34,925 nucleotides of DNA from Nitrospirota bacterium (lineage in GTDB: Bacteria > Nitrospirota > Thermodesulfovibrionia > UBA6902), in assembly GCA_016213945.1 (NCBI GenBank), contig JACQZF010000076.1, positions 1 through 34,925 of the forward strand. The letters are read 5' to 3'. This document shows, piece by piece, positions 22,758 through 32,323 of this stretch. Position 1 is the first letter of the stretch, and each line of letters starts with the position of its first letter. The notes beneath the pieces are model-generated. The model was not told where the DNA came from. It did not search any database and saw nothing but the letters and a program-made list of their open reading frames with translations. A program made the translations under genes and the position numbers.

Positions 22758-23372
22758 GTGGATGCGCATTACAGAGTAGTTATTTTTGGTTCTGCACGAA
22801 TTAAAGAAGGAGACGAAGTATATAATGATATTTACCGTATTGCAAAAGGACTCGCTCAGTCAGGGTTTGATATTGTGACAGGCGGCGGCCCCGGTATCAT
22901 GCAGGCAGCTAATGCCGGGCATAAGAGCGCAGCATCGAACGGCCATTCAATCGGACTAAGGATATCGCTTCCCTTTGAGCAGGAAACTAACAAATATCTC
23001 GATATCAAGAAGGACTTTGAGAGATTCAGCGGCAGACTGGATGCATTTATGTCCCTGTCGGACGCTGTCATCGTTGCGCCTGGCGGAATCGGGACGGTTC
23101 TTGAGTTATTTTATGCATGGCAGCTTATACAGGTGCATCAAATGTGTGAAACACCAATGATTCTGTATGGAGATATGTGGGAAACTCTATTGAAATGGCT
23201 GAAGACAGAAGTCCTGACAAGGGGGTTATTCGATAGTAATGATATGCACAATATTTTCCATATTACCTCTGCAGATAAGGTTGTAAGTTTTATTAGAAAA
23301 GTTCATGAAGATCGTGCACGAATGGAACATGTCTGCGTGAATTATGAAAAATATAGAATGGAGTTACAGTAG
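22758..23372 (+). CDS. LOG-family (lysine decarboxylase-like) protein
   Basis: This 204-residue Rossmann-fold protein belongs to the LOG/TIGR00730-related family: [19 protein letters not shown], then [20 protein letters not shown] with the GGGPG(I)M motif, and [19 protein letters not shown] with the PGGxGTxxE motif. LOG proteins cleave nucleoside 5'-monophosphates of cytokinin type to release the base; many bacterial members are nucleotide phosphoribohydrolases of unknown role, and none decarboxylates lysine. The start is GTG with GGTGAT upstream. It is the last gene of the plus-strand run, and the repeated segment begins about 50 nt after it. Confidence 0.85.
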   Translation: MDAHYRVVIFGSARIKEGDEVYNDIYRIAKGLAQSGFDIVTGGGPGIMQAANAGHKSAASNGHSIGLRISLPFEQETNKYLDIKKDFERFSGRLDAFMSLSDAVIVAPGGIGTVLELFYAWQLIQVHQMCETPMILYGDMWETLLKWLKTEVLTRGLFDSNDMHNIFHITSADKVVSFIRKVHEDRARMEHVCVNYEKYRMELQ

Positions 23373-23425
23373 CTGAAAGTTTCGATATGGTTTCCTCTTT
23401 AGCTGTTCTCGAGTTATTATGCAGT

Positions 23426-23522
23426 GCGGTATGATGTGAGCCGAGCACGATAAAACAAATTATTCAGGCGGGTGAATTGGTATAGAAATGAATGAATTAT
23501 CCGGGCTGGTGATCAGGCGCAA
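23426..23522. repeat. 97-bp direct repeat, left copy
   Basis: This segment is closely matched, with small gaps, at 25971-26070. The best block, from TGAATTGGTA to the right end, differs at only three positions over about 50 nt. It contains the last eight codons and stop of the MFS fragment (minus strand), an AT-rich spacer and a motif (GCGGTATGATGTGAG) that in the right copy is the end of the helicase gene. Confidence 0.85.
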
Positions 23523-23880
23523 GGTAAAAGCTCAGAAGTGTGATGCCGAGAAAAACAGATGCCGAAAAAAGGAAAATGATAGAATATGAACCATGAACAT
23601 CCAACATCATACCGTATAGCGGCGGTCCAAGGGCTGTGCTGAACACCAGGAACGAGCTGAATAAACTTCTCACCGCTCCTAAACGCTCCGTTCCGTAAAT
23701 TTCAGCTTGAAGCGCAGATTTGACCGGGCTGCCGAGCTCTGACGATACTCCTGCCAATGCCATATACACCGGACCGGCTAACCTGTGAGAGAAGGCAAGC
23801 ATTATCAGCGCCCCTAAAAGCATCAGTATTAGAAGAATCCTCTCTGAAGATGAGATGAAAGAGATAGAACGGAAAGGACT
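23497..23880 (-). pseudogene. C-terminal fragment of an MFS transporter
   Basis: From 23823 the frame reads MLLGALIMLAFSHRLAGPV, then VSSELGSPVKSALQAEIYG, SLFSSFLVFSTALGPPLYGM and FLGITLLSFYLAPDHQPG: the last four membrane helices of an MFS permease. The open frame continues upstream (SERILLILMLLGAL) until about 23880, where the sequence turns abruptly into the GC-rich helicase gene. The N-terminal two thirds are missing. It is not a copy of the MFS gene at the right end of the window. The direct repeats on both sides show that its loss is linked to a rearrangement. Confidence 0.8.
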
Positions 23881-23888
23881 TGATTAAG

Positions 23889-25979
23889 ATGCACAACAGC
23901 ACGGAATCCGCCGAGAAGGCGCACCTGGAGCAGATCAAGCGTAAGCTCAACGAAGCGCTGGAACGGCTTGACGGCCGGGTCCGGCGCTACGCCACGGACA
24001 TCAAGGAGCAGAAGACTTACCTGTCGGAGCACAGGGCGGCCATGGACCATGTAGAAAAGGTCTCGGCCCGGGACTCCGTACAACAAGCGATGCGCACCGC
24101 CGAAACGGTGGTCGCCTTCAGGAAACGTATTCAGAAGCTCATCCGGTCGCCGTACTTTGGCCGCATCGACTTCAGGAGGCACGGAGAGGTTGAACCCTTG
24201 CCGGTCTACGTCGGCACCCATGCGTTCTCGGATGAAGCCGTAAAGGAGCATCTTGTCTTCGACTGGCGCGCGCCGGTCTCGACGATGTTCTACGACTACG
24301 AGCCCGGTGAGGCGCACTACGAATCCCCGGCCGGCCGTGTCAGCGGCGAGATCACGCTGAAGCGCCAGTATCGGATTCGCGACGGACATATGGAGTTCAT
24401 GCTGGAGAGCGGGCTCAACATCATGGACGACATTCTGCAGGAGGAGCTCAGCCGCACATCCGATGACAGGATGAAGAACATCGTCGCGACGATCCAGCGT
24501 GATCAGAACGTCATTATCCGCAACGAAGACGCGAAGGTCCTGGTCATCCAGGGCGTAGCCGGGTCCGGCAAGACGTCGATCGCGCTGCACCGCATCGCAT
24601 TCCTGCTCTACCGGTTCAGGGAGCGCCTGACCTCGAAAGACATCCTGATCATTTCACCCAACAAGGTGTTCTCCGACTTCATCTCGAACGTGCTCCCGGA
24701 ACTCGGCGAAGAGCAGATCGCCGAGCTGGAGATGGAGACCCTGGCGCGCGAACTGCTGGACCACAAATACACGTTCCAGACGGCCCTTGAGCAGTCCGCT
24801 GCGCTGATCGAGAACAGGGATGACGCGCTGAGACGGCGGATTGAGGAGAAGTCCTCCGTCGAATTCCTCAGGAAGCTCGATGAGTACGCGGCCCACGTCC
24901 TGAACTCGCGCTTTCGCGCCGAGGATGTCCGGATCGGCGGCCACCTGGTCCCGGCCGACTTCATCCGGCGGATGTTCAAAAAAAGGCGAGACATGCCCCT
25001 GCCCGGGCAACTGCGCTGGGTGGCAGACTGCGTCGAGCACGAATTGGGCGTCAGGCACCATTACGAAATCACGGCCCAGGAGCGGACCGGGCTCAAGTCG
25101 CAGCTTAAAAAATGCTCCAGGGACCCCGCACTTCGCACCCTCTACAAGGAGTTCTTCAAGTGGATGGGAAAGCCGGAACTCTTCAAGCCCGGCCGCAATT
25201 CGTCGCTGGAGTACGCCGACGTGTTCCCCATGATCTATCTGGGGATTACACTGAAGGGGCTGGCCGGTCACGACCACGGCGTCAAGCATTTGGTGATTGA
25301 TGAGATGCAGGATTACACGCCGGTGCAATATGCCGTCATCGCAAAGCTCTTTCGGTGTGACAAGACGATCCTTGGCGATGAGAACCAGGCCATCAACGCG
25401 TTCAGCTCATCGACCTCAGAGATGATCAGCGGCGTGTTCAGACACGCGGAGTGCGTGAGGCTGTGCAAGAGCTACCGCTCGTCCTATGAGATTACCCGGT
25501 TCGCTCAGGGGATATCGCCTAACTCTGAGCTTGTGGCCATCGAGCGCCACGGGCCGAGGCCCCTCGTCGTCGCTTGCGGCACCGCGAAGGAGGAGACGCG
25601 CCGTATCCGGCGGGAAATCAAAGAGTTTCGGGGACACGGGCAACACACCATGGGGATCATCTGCAAGACGCAGAAGCAGGCGGAGCAGCTTCACAAAGCC
25701 ATCTGCAAGGACGTACCCGATGTGCATCTGCTGACGGCACGGAGCTCCGCTTTTGTGCAGGGCGTGGTCGTCTGCGCCGCACACCTCGCAAAGGGGCTGG
25801 AGTTCGACCAGGTCGTGGTATCGAACGCATCCGACACGAATTACACGACGGAACTGGACCGGAACCTGCTTTACGTAGCGTGCACGCGCGCGATGCACGA
25901 GCTGCTTGTGACGCACGTCGGCGCGATCACGCGATTCATCTCCGCTGAATCTCCGCACGACGAAGAAGAGGCGGCATGA
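23889..25979 (+). CDS. HelD-like UvrD-superfamily ATPase (RNA polymerase recycling type)
   Basis: This 696-residue superfamily 1 protein has a coiled-coil N-terminus (about residues 5-90), the HelD-type FDWRAPVSTMFYDYEPG segment, Walker A GVAGSGKTSIALHRIAFLLY near residue 222, Walker B HLVIDEMQDYTPVQYAV near 470, ILGDENQAIN and the C-terminal motif VACTRAMHELLVTH. These features fit HelD, which removes RNA polymerase from stalled or post-termination complexes, rather than a processive helicase; some HelD proteins confer rifampicin tolerance. ATG 23889 is chosen over TTG 23880. Its GC content (around 60%) and codon use are visibly higher than in flanking genes, a sign of transfer. It lies between direct repeats, the right copy of which starts inside its last codons. 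Confidence 0.88.
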   Translation: MHNSTESAEKAHLEQIKRKLNEALERLDGRVRRYATDIKEQKTYLSEHRAAMDHVEKVSARDSVQQAMRTAETVVAFRKRIQKLIRSPYFGRIDFRRHGEVEPLPVYVGTHAFSDEAVKEHLVFDWRAPVSTMFYDYEPGEAHYESPAGRVSGEITLKRQYRIRDGHMEFMLESGLNIMDDILQEELSRTSDDRMKNIVATIQRDQNVIIRNEDAKVLVIQGVAGSGKTSIALHRIAFLLYRFRERLTSKDILIISPNKVFSDFISNVLPELGEEQIAELEMETLARELLDHKYTFQTALEQSAALIENRDDALRRRIEEKSSVEFLRKLDEYAAHVLNSRFRAEDVRIGGHLVPADFIRRMFKKRRDMPLPGQLRWVADCVEHELGVRHHYEITAQERTGLKSQLKKCSRDPALRTLYKEFFKWMGKPELFKPGRNSSLEYADVFPMIYLGITLKGLAGHDHGVKHLVIDEMQDYTPVQYAVIAKLFRCDKTILGDENQAINAFSSSTSEMISGVFRHAECVRLCKSYRSSYEITRFAQGISPNSELVAIERHGPRPLVVACGTAKEETRRIRREIKEFRGHGQHTMGIICKTQKQAEQLHKAICKDVPDVHLLTARSSAFVQGVVVCAAHLAKGLEFDQVVVSNASDTNYTTELDRNLLYVACTRAMHELLVTHVGAITRFISAESPHDEEEAA

Positions 25980-26070
25980 TGTGAGATGGGTACGATATAA
26001 CAAAAGATTCATGGTGCGGGTGAATTGGTACGGCAATGAATGAATTATCCGGGCTGGTGATCAGGCGCAA
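25971..26070. repeat. 100-bp direct repeat, right copy
   Basis: This is the counterpart of 23426-23522. It starts within the last codons of the helicase gene (GCGGCATGATGTGAG), continues through the same AT-rich spacer and ends with the reverse complement of the last eight MFS codons (A-P-D-H-Q-P-G-stop). No further MFS sequence follows; the methyltransferase gene begins 32 nt on. Confidence 0.85.
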
Positions 26071-26101
26071 ATAATATGATAGCAGGTCGAAAAACTGGAA
26101 A

Positions 26102-26779
26102 TCATGTATCCGTATCAGACTGCTCCGCATGCGTCCTTTTCTGAAACAAAAACACGTTGCTGCCGGGCATCTCCAGCGATGCATTCCAATATGCAGAAAT
26201 ATACTCAAATGCTTCAAGGCCGAAAAAGCACACATGGGTGGGATCACGCATATAGCACCAATTGTGCAGATTCTCGTGATCAGATAGCTTTTTTGTCATG
26301 ATGCCGAGCCAACCGCCGGGTCTCAATACACGGAACAGCCGGTCCAGCTCCTCGCCGGGCCGGTACAGATGCTCCACCACCTCTGTGGCGGTAATAAAGT
26401 CGTAGGTGCGCGACCATACGGCATCATCCGGAGCATAGAAGGGGTCATAAACAGTCATCGGACGCCCCTTTTCATGGAGCATCATCGCCAGCGCCGGACC
26501 CGGTCCGCAGCCGAAATCCAGCCCCTCGGAACCGACAGGGACCCGCTCCAGTATCGGTCCTGCAAGACGTGAAAGAAAGCCCCTGTAACGGGGATCGTAC
26601 GGGTCGTTCCTGTGCAGGTCGTAGCGGGCCTTTTCTTCAGCCCTGGTCAGTCTTTCATTTGGCGGGACAAATACAAGTCCGCACCGTTTGCACTGCAGAT
26701 ATTTGCGCGCCCTGTCATGGTGATATAGCACCGCGCCATGATGCCTGCAGAGAGAACAGATATTGTGTGAGCCGTTCAT
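26102..26779 (-). CDS. Class I SAM methyltransferase with N-terminal zinc ribbon
   Basis: This 225-residue protein begins with a C4 zinc ribbon (CSLCRHHG ... LQCKRCGLVF, residues about 8-38) and continues into a Rossmann methyltransferase: motif I GLDFGCGPGPALAMML near residue 88, the acidic loop TVYDPFYAPD, DFITATEVVEHLYRPG, and LRPGGWLGIMTKKLSD. The HNWCYMRDPTHVCFF segment is typical of such ribbon-methyltransferases. The substrate is unknown. ATG 26779 is chosen since GAGGAG lies about 6 nt before it; the longer frame from 26818 adds an unlikely leader. GC is above that of the housekeeping genes further right, so it may have arrived with the helicase region. Confidence 0.85.
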   Translation of the reverse strand: MNGSHNICSLCRHHGAVLYHHDRARKYLQCKRCGLVFVPPNERLTRAEEKARYDLHRNDPYDPRYRGFLSRLAGPILERVPVGSEGLDFGCGPGPALAMMLHEKGRPMTVYDPFYAPDDAVWSRTYDFITATEVVEHLYRPGEELDRLFRVLRPGGWLGIMTKKLSDHENLHNWCYMRDPTHVCFFGLEAFEYISAYWNASLEMPGSNVFLFQKRTHAEQSDTDT

Positions 26780-26865
26780 TCGGACTCCTCGCGCCAGCGC
26801 AGTCTGCGGATGAAGCAACTGAGGATTTTTCCTGCTTGATCATACATCATTTACTGTCGCATTTA

Positions 26866-27684
26866 TTAAAACGTCCCTTGTTTAAATTTGTTTTTTCCCT
26901 CTCTTTTCGCTTCATACATAAGAGTATCAGCCAAATGTGTTAGTGCGTCAACCGACTGTGACGGATTAGTTATTGTTGCAGCTCCAATACTGAAGGTGAC
27001 CGGCAACGATCTTTCTTCCATCCTTTTACAGAGATTGACCTGAAGCCTGAGCAGAATATCTTTTGCCGCCTGCTCCCCTGTTCCCGGCAATGCTAAGGCA
27101 AATTCATCTCCTCCGATCCGGGCAATGATATCGGCACTGCGAAGGACCGTTCTCATCGCTTCTGAAATAATTTTCAGCACCTCATCTCCTTCTTTATGCC
27201 CTAAATTATCATTCACATTCTTGAAATCATCACAGTCTATAAACACAATCGTCAGAGGCATGTTATTTCTGAGACATTGCGCTTTTCCCTTTTCTACAAA
27301 GTCAAAGAAGGAGCGGTTATTATAGAGACCGGTTAAAAAGTCTACTGTACTGTGCCGCCTTTCATTTTCCAGCAATTCTTTTACACGAATCGTTCCCCAG
27401 ACAACAACGACAAAGAAAACCACTCTGATCGCTGTGTTGGCAAGCGGAACAGCCGGACTCGAATATAAATCCATTCTTAAGTAATCTACAGAACCTCTGA
27501 AAATTGTCGTCAGCAGAACCATCAGGTCCCCTTCTTTCCGTCCCCCGGCCCAAGTTAAAAAAACAACGGGCAAAAGATATACGATGGAGAAACTGATTTC
27601 TATGCCGGCTTTCCAGTCGAGCAGGGCCGTCAGCAGCGCCACTGCGGCCCCCACAAGCCATCGTGACATTTTTGATTTGAGCAT
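26866..27684 (-). CDS. Membrane-anchored diguanylate cyclase (GGDEF)
   Basis: This 272-residue protein has three or so N-terminal membrane segments (about residues 8-25, 29-47 and 80-98), then a GGDEF domain (about 112-268): DFLTGLYNNRSFFDF, FIDCDDFKNVNDNLGHKEGDEVL and the active-site loop ARIGGDEFALALPGTG. The signature is intact, so it should make cyclic di-GMP from two GTP. An RSAD sequence five residues before GGDEF is the allosteric inhibitory I-site, so product inhibition is expected. No separate sensor domain is present other than the membrane part. AAGGAG lies before the ATG. prfC lies 68 nt upstream on the same strand. Confidence 0.92.
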   Translation of the reverse strand: MLKSKMSRWLVGAAVALLTALLDWKAGIEISFSIVYLLPVVFLTWAGGRKEGDLMVLLTTIFRGSVDYLRMDLYSSPAVPLANTAIRVVFFVVVVWGTIRVKELLENERRHSTVDFLTGLYNNRSFFDFVEKGKAQCLRNNMPLTIVFIDCDDFKNVNDNLGHKEGDEVLKIISEAMRTVLRSADIIARIGGDEFALALPGTGEQAAKDILLRLQVNLCKRMEERSLPVTFSIGAATITNPSQSVDALTHLADTLMYEAKREGKNKFKQGTF

Positions 27685-27752
27685 AATAAGGCTGCCTCTC
27701 CTTAACTGCAGTCTTCCCGTGCAGTTTATGACACACAGGGGCTGCCGTCTGA

Positions 27753-29381
27753 CTATGAAAATACCCTTTCGGAAATCGGGTCACAATTTACTGCTGCGGT
27801 TTTAAATTCAGAAGTAAAATGAAAATCTATTCCCGGATTCTCTTCCATGGCATATTTCAGGTCCCATTGAGATCCGGCAAAGAAGACAAGGTTGGCGTCT
27901 TTATCACGCGCAAGATAATCGGTCTTGTATCTGCAAAACGCCTCCATTTTTTGTTTGTCATCCGAAGTGATCCAGCAGGCCTTAAAGAACTCAAGCGGGC
28001 TAAAACGGCATGAAGCGCCGTACTCATGCAGGAGGCGGTATTGTATGACCTCAAACTGCAGCTCTCCAACTGTGCCAATGATCTTCCTGTTTCCCTGATT
28101 TTGAGTGAAGAGCTGTGCAACTCCCTCATCAGAAAGCTGCTCTATTCCTTTCGCTAATTGCTTTGCCTTTGCCGGATCGGTATTGACGACCTCTTTGAAA
28201 ATCTCGGGAGAAAAACTCGGTATGCCGTGAAAAATAATCCGTTCGCCTTCGGTCAATGTATCGCCGATCTTGAAGTTGCCGGTGTCGTAAAGTCCGATGA
28301 CATCACCGGGGTAGGCCTCCTCTATGAGGACCTTTTCCTGCGCCATAAAGCTCGCAGGACTTCTGAACCTGAGGGTCTTGCCCAGCCTCACGTGATGATA
28401 AAATTTGTTTCGTTCAAATTTGCCGGAGCATATCCGCAAGAAAGCGATCCGGTCCCTGTGGCGCGGATCGAGGTTGGCGTGAATCTTAAACACGAAGCCG
28501 CTTAATTTATTTTCATGCGGGTCCACAACGCGTGAATCAGCAGGCCGCGCTCCGGGCCCCGGGGCAATAGCGGTAAAGGTATCGAGCAATTCCCTGACTC
28601 CAAAGTTGTTAATAGCGCTTCCGAAAAATACGGGCGCTACATTGCCGTCGAGATACTCTTTCTGCTCAAAAGGATCGCACACCCCTTCGATTAATGCTGC
28701 ATCGTCCCGTAATTGAGACGCATGGTCACCAAGTAGTTTATCCACCAGAGGACCGTTCAGATCATCTATCGCGAGCCCTTCATCCTCCGGCAGCGTATTC
28801 CCGCCGGGATTAAAGAGATAGATGCTCCTGTTGTAAAGATTGTAGACCCCCCTGAATGACATGCCCATGCTGACAGGCCAGCTCAGGGGACGCACCGTGA
28901 TGTTCAGTTTTTCTTCAAGCTCGTTGATCAGATCAAAGGGGTTTTTCCCTTCCCGGTCCATCTTGTTGACGAAGATAATGACAGGGGTTTTTCTCATCCG
29001 GCAGACTTCCATAAGCCTTTCGGTCTGCGCTTCAACCCCTTTGACGCAGTCGATAACCAGTATGACGCTGTCTACTGCTGTAAGCGTGCGGTACGTGTCC
29101 TCCGCAAAATCCTTGTGTCCGGGGGTATCCAGCAGGTTGATCCTCAGGCCCTGATAATCAAACCCCATAACGGACGTGGCCACTGAAATTCCCCTCTGCC
29201 TTTCTATTTCCATGAAGTCGGAGGCGGTGTCTCTTTTTATCTTGTTGGACTTCACCGCTCCCGCCACATGGATGGCCCCTCCGAAGAGCAGAAGCTTTTC
29301 AGTAAGAGTGGTCTTGCCCGCATCAGGATGACTGATTATCGCAAAGGTCCTTCTCTTTTGTAACTCTTCCATATAGTCCAT
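27753..29381 (-). CDS. prfC: Peptide chain release factor 3
   Basis: This 542-residue translational GTPase recycles RF1/RF2 from the ribosome after peptide release. The N-terminal G domain has [20 protein letters not shown] (P-loop), [12 protein letters not shown] (switch I), [14 protein letters not shown] (G3) and INKMD-type [14 protein letters not shown] (G4). Domain II and III segments such as [19 protein letters not shown] and [19 protein letters not shown] match RF3 rather than EF-G. The length is normal (about 530). It lies 29 nt downstream of pnp, so the two are probably cotranscribed. AGAGGA serves as ribosome site. Confidence 0.95.
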   Translation of the reverse strand: MDYMEELQKRRTFAIISHPDAGKTTLTEKLLLFGGAIHVAGAVKSNKIKRDTASDFMEIERQRGISVATSVMGFDYQGLRINLLDTPGHKDFAEDTYRTLTAVDSVILVIDCVKGVEAQTERLMEVCRMRKTPVIIFVNKMDREGKNPFDLINELEEKLNITVRPLSWPVSMGMSFRGVYNLYNRSIYLFNPGGNTLPEDEGLAIDDLNGPLVDKLLGDHASQLRDDAALIEGVCDPFEQKEYLDGNVAPVFFGSAINNFGVRELLDTFTAIAPGPGARPADSRVVDPHENKLSGFVFKIHANLDPRHRDRIAFLRICSGKFERNKFYHHVRLGKTLRFRSPASFMAQEKVLIEEAYPGDVIGLYDTGNFKIGDTLTEGERIIFHGIPSFSPEIFKEVVNTDPAKAKQLAKGIEQLSDEGVAQLFTQNQGNRKIIGTVGELQFEVIQYRLLHEYGASCRFSPLEFFKACWITSDDKQKMEAFCRYKTDYLARDKDANLVFFAGSQWDLKYAMEENPGIDFHFTSEFKTAAVNCDPISERVFS

Positions 29382-29410
29382 AGTAATGTCCTCTTTGCTT
29401 AAATATTAAT

Positions 29411-31504
29411 TTACGCTTCAGAACCGGCGGCGCTCAGGGCGTCTTTTCTGCTCAGCCTGATCTTGCCCATCCTGTCTATCTCGATGACCTTTACCGGCAC
29501 TTCATCTCCCTCTTTCAGCACGTCCGAAACATTTGCCGTTCTTTCTTCGGAGATCTGAGAAATATGGAGAAGCCCTTCCTTTCCCGGCAGGATTTCCACA
29601 AAGGCGCCGAAGTCCATTATCTTTTTGACTGTGCCATTATAAATCTTGTTCAGCTCGGCATCGGCTGTAATGGCCTTTATAATATCGATAGCCTTTTGCG
29701 CTGAAGCCCCATCGGATGAGGCGATGTGTATCACCCCGTTGTCATCAATATCAATCGTTGCGCCGGTCTGTTCGGTGATTCCGCGTATGACCTTTCCACC
29801 CGAGCCGATGACGTCGCGAATTTTTTCCCGGTCAATCTGCATTGTATGTATCCGGGGCGCATGGGGCGAGAGTTCTGACCGTGATTCAGTAAGGGTCTCT
29901 TTCATCTTATCGAGGATGAAGAGCCTTCCCTGTCTGGCCTGTTCGAGCGCCCTCTCCATGATGTCGCGGGAGATCCCCCCGATCTTGGTGTCCATCTGGA
30001 AGGCGCATATGCCGTCGGCAGTTCCGGTGACCTTGAAATCCATATCGCCGAGGTGGTCTTCAAGACCCAGGATGTCGGTCAGTACCGCCACCCTGTCTCC
30101 TTCCTTTATCAGCCCCATGGCAATGCCGGCCACAGGCGCCTTGATCGGGACGCCCGCGTCCATCAGCGCAAGGGTGCTTCCGCAGACAGTCGCCATTGAA
30201 GAAGAGCCGTTGGATTCGAGCACATCCGATACGATCCTCACGGTATAAGGGAATTCCTCTTGTGAAGGCATTACAGCCTGCAAAGACCTTTCGGCAAGAT
30301 TGCCGTGGCCGATCTCCCTTCTGCCCGGAGACCTGAGGAACTTTACCTCTCCGACGCTGAAAGGTGGGAAGTTGTAGTGGAGCATGAAAGACTTGGTTGT
30401 ATCACCTTCCAGAGCATCGATCCTCTGTGCATCCCGGGCAGTGCCGAGGGTCACAACCGCCAGGCACTGAGTTTCACCCCTTACAAACAGGGCGGAGCCA
30501 TGGACCCTGGGAAGGATGCCGACCTCGGATTTTATGTCCCTTATCCGGTCGAGAGACCTCCCGTCCGTCCTGATGTTTTCATTAAGGACCATGTTCCTCA
30601 CAAGGTCCTTTTCCATTTTGTTAAAAGCAGACACGATATCCCTGGAGATATCTTTTTCTCCCGTATTCAGTTTGTTGACAACTGAACTCAGTATTTCATC
30701 AAGCGCTGCCTGTCTCCGCATTTTGTCCGGAATAATAATAGCTTTTTTTATCTCGTCCAGAGACATTTCCTTCACGGTATTGCTTAGGGCCTCATCGGTG
30801 ACCGGCTCTTCCACAACTCTCTTGGCCTTCCCGGCCTTCTCCCTGAACTCATTCTGGAGGGCGCAGAGTTTTTTTATCTCCTGATGAGCAAGGTCGATGG
30901 CCTCAAGGAGGTCTGCCTCGCTCATCTCCTGAGCGCTTCCCTCGACCATTGCCACGGCCTCTTCCGTCCCGGCGACAACAAGATTGATATCGCATTCTTC
31001 CAGTTCTCTGAGGTCGGGATTTATCACAAAGGAACCCAAAACCCTCCCGATCCTCACTGCGCCGACAGGGCCGTCAAAAGGGATGTCGGAGATGTGGAGC
31101 GCCGCGGACATGCATGTGATCGCGAGTACGTCGGCAATGTTTTCATCGCCAAAGGAAAGCACACTGATTATTCCCTGCGTTTCGCAACTGAACCCCTTTG
31201 GGAAAAGCGGCCTGATGGGCCTGTCGATAAGCCGGGAGGTAAGGACCTCTTTGCCCGTAGGCTGCCCTTCTCTTTTAAAGAAGCCTCCCGGTATTTTCCC
31301 TGCGGAATAGGCCTTTTCCCGATAATCAATCGTCAACGGGAAAAAGTCTATGCCCGGCCTGGGTGTCTTTGCAGCTACCGCGGTGGCCAGGACGATCGTA
31401 TCCCCGTACTGGGCGACGACAGAGCCATCCGCCTGTCTGGCCATCCTGCCGGTCTTCAGACCCAGCTCCTTTGCTCGTGTTTTAATTGTTACACTGTATT
31501 CCAT
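29411..31504 (-). CDS. pnp: Polyribonucleotide nucleotidyltransferase (PNPase)
   Basis: This 697-residue exoribonuclease degrades RNA 3' to 5' with phosphate and takes part in RNA turnover. Domain order is canonical: RNase PH-like domain 1 (about 1-140; ARQADGSVVAQYGDTIVLAT and FFPLTIDYREKAYSAGKIPG), a helical linker, RNase PH domain 2 (about 305-540; LPRVHGSALFVRGETQ, LHYNFPPFSVGE, MDFKVTGTADGICAFQMD), a KH domain (about 550-615; DVIGSGGKVIRGITEQTG) and an S1 domain (about 617-690; MDFGAFVEILPGKEGLLHIS). Active-site residues appear intact. The usual upstream partner rpsO is not found in the 427 nt before it. It is followed by prfC. Confidence 0.96.
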   Translation of the reverse strand: MEYSVTIKTRAKELGLKTGRMARQADGSVVAQYGDTIVLATAVAAKTPRPGIDFFPLTIDYREKAYSAGKIPGGFFKREGQPTGKEVLTSRLIDRPIRPLFPKGFSCETQGIISVLSFGDENIADVLAITCMSAALHISDIPFDGPVGAVRIGRVLGSFVINPDLRELEECDINLVVAGTEEAVAMVEGSAQEMSEADLLEAIDLAHQEIKKLCALQNEFREKAGKAKRVVEEPVTDEALSNTVKEMSLDEIKKAIIIPDKMRRQAALDEILSSVVNKLNTGEKDISRDIVSAFNKMEKDLVRNMVLNENIRTDGRSLDRIRDIKSEVGILPRVHGSALFVRGETQCLAVVTLGTARDAQRIDALEGDTTKSFMLHYNFPPFSVGEVKFLRSPGRREIGHGNLAERSLQAVMPSQEEFPYTVRIVSDVLESNGSSSMATVCGSTLALMDAGVPIKAPVAGIAMGLIKEGDRVAVLTDILGLEDHLGDMDFKVTGTADGICAFQMDTKIGGISRDIMERALEQARQGRLFILDKMKETLTESRSELSPHAPRIHTMQIDREKIRDVIGSGGKVIRGITEQTGATIDIDDNGVIHIASSDGASAQKAIDIIKAITADAELNKIYNGTVKKIMDFGAFVEILPGKEGLLHISQISEERTANVSDVLKEGDEVPVKVIEIDRMGKIRLSRKDALSAAGSEA

Positions 31505-31931
31505 TTATTCTTGTTCTCCTTATTCCAGGCCTGCCAATAGCGGCATCGCCTGTTTTTGTATTTCTCCGTATGGCAGGAAAGCTTTTCCCTGTCATAAGCC
31601 TCAGCCCCTAAAAGGCTTCCGGCAAAAGTTGTTGTGTTTTATTTCAAATTGGAAGCTGGAAATTCTCGGCGGGATATCTGAATAGTTCTAAAGAAGCTGC
31701 CATGGTGATATACCATAACGTATGCTTGCCGGTTTTGTAAAGGTCTGTTCCTGTGAAATCGTTACTTATACGGTCCGGGCTGAAGGATTCCGCTTCGCCT
31801 ATGGTCAGCTCTGTTTAAACTGCCGACAATTTGTCAAAAGGCGGCAAGAAAATTTATAGTTACATGTTGCACATTGAGACGAAACTGTTTTGTTCTGAAT
31901 TGAATTTTGACTGACAAGAGAGGTATGTGAA
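31505..31931. promoter_or_regulatory. Divergent intergenic region: pnp leader and dksA-like promoter
   Basis: No gene is seen here. Towards pnp (minus) the leader holds small hairpins (AAGCCT/AGGCTT at 31596-31618; CAGGAAAGC/TTTTCCCTG at 31574-31591) that could serve in PNPase autoregulation as known for other bacteria. A palindrome ATGGT-GATAT-ACCAT lies at 31702-31716. On the plus side TTGTCA (31831-31836) and TATAGT (31855-31860) with 18-nt spacing form a promoter whose -35 overlaps the palindrome GACAATTTGTC (31825-31835). Confidence 0.5.
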
Positions 31932-32285
31932 GTGCGCAAGGATATTGATCTGGAATACTACAGGAAACTGCTTTTGGAACGGCGCGACGCCATTACAGCA
32001 GGGCGTGAGGCACGGAAAAAAGACACTCAGCCCGTAGAACTGGACCAGGCTACGGTAGGGCGTTTGTCCCGTATGGATGCCATGCAGCAGCAGGCGATGT
32101 CGCAGGCGACCGGCCGGAGAGCGGAACTGGAATTGCAGCGCATAACAGCGGCGTTGGACCGCATGAATTCAGGCGAGTATGGTTACTGCATGAAGTGCGA
32201 GGAGGAGATTGCCGAGGGGCGACTGCGGGTGGACCCCACCACTCTGCTCTGTATCTCCTGCGCGCAGAAGGCTGAGAAAAGGTGA
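31932..32285 (+). CDS. DksA/TraR-type zinc finger protein
   Basis: This 117-residue protein has an N-terminal coiled-coil hairpin (about 5-75, with YYRKLLLERRDAITAGREAR and RMDAMQQQAMSQATGRRAEL) and a C-terminal C4 zinc finger (CMKCEEEIAEGRL ... CISC, about 87-111). It resembles short DksA homologues and TraR-like proteins, which insert into the RNA polymerase secondary channel and tune initiation. The acidic tip residues of E. coli DksA (DxxDxA) are represented by RMDAM. The start is GTG 31932 with AGAGG upstream. It converges on the AhpD-like gene. Confidence 0.85.
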   Translation: MRKDIDLEYYRKLLLERRDAITAGREARKKDTQPVELDQATVGRLSRMDAMQQQAMSQATGRRAELELQRITAALDRMNSGEYGYCMKCEEEIAEGRLRVDPTTLLCISCAQKAEKR

Positions 32286-32323
32286 CCGCAGCAGCGAACA
32301 TGTTCCCAACTTTACAGGCGCAG

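Noticed and set aside
24608-25948. Long open frames antisense to or out of frame with the helicase gene (up to 224 codons)
   Set aside because: GC-rich coding DNA commonly leaves such frames open. Their translations are low complexity or Arg/Pro-rich, while the helicase frame has clear motifs.
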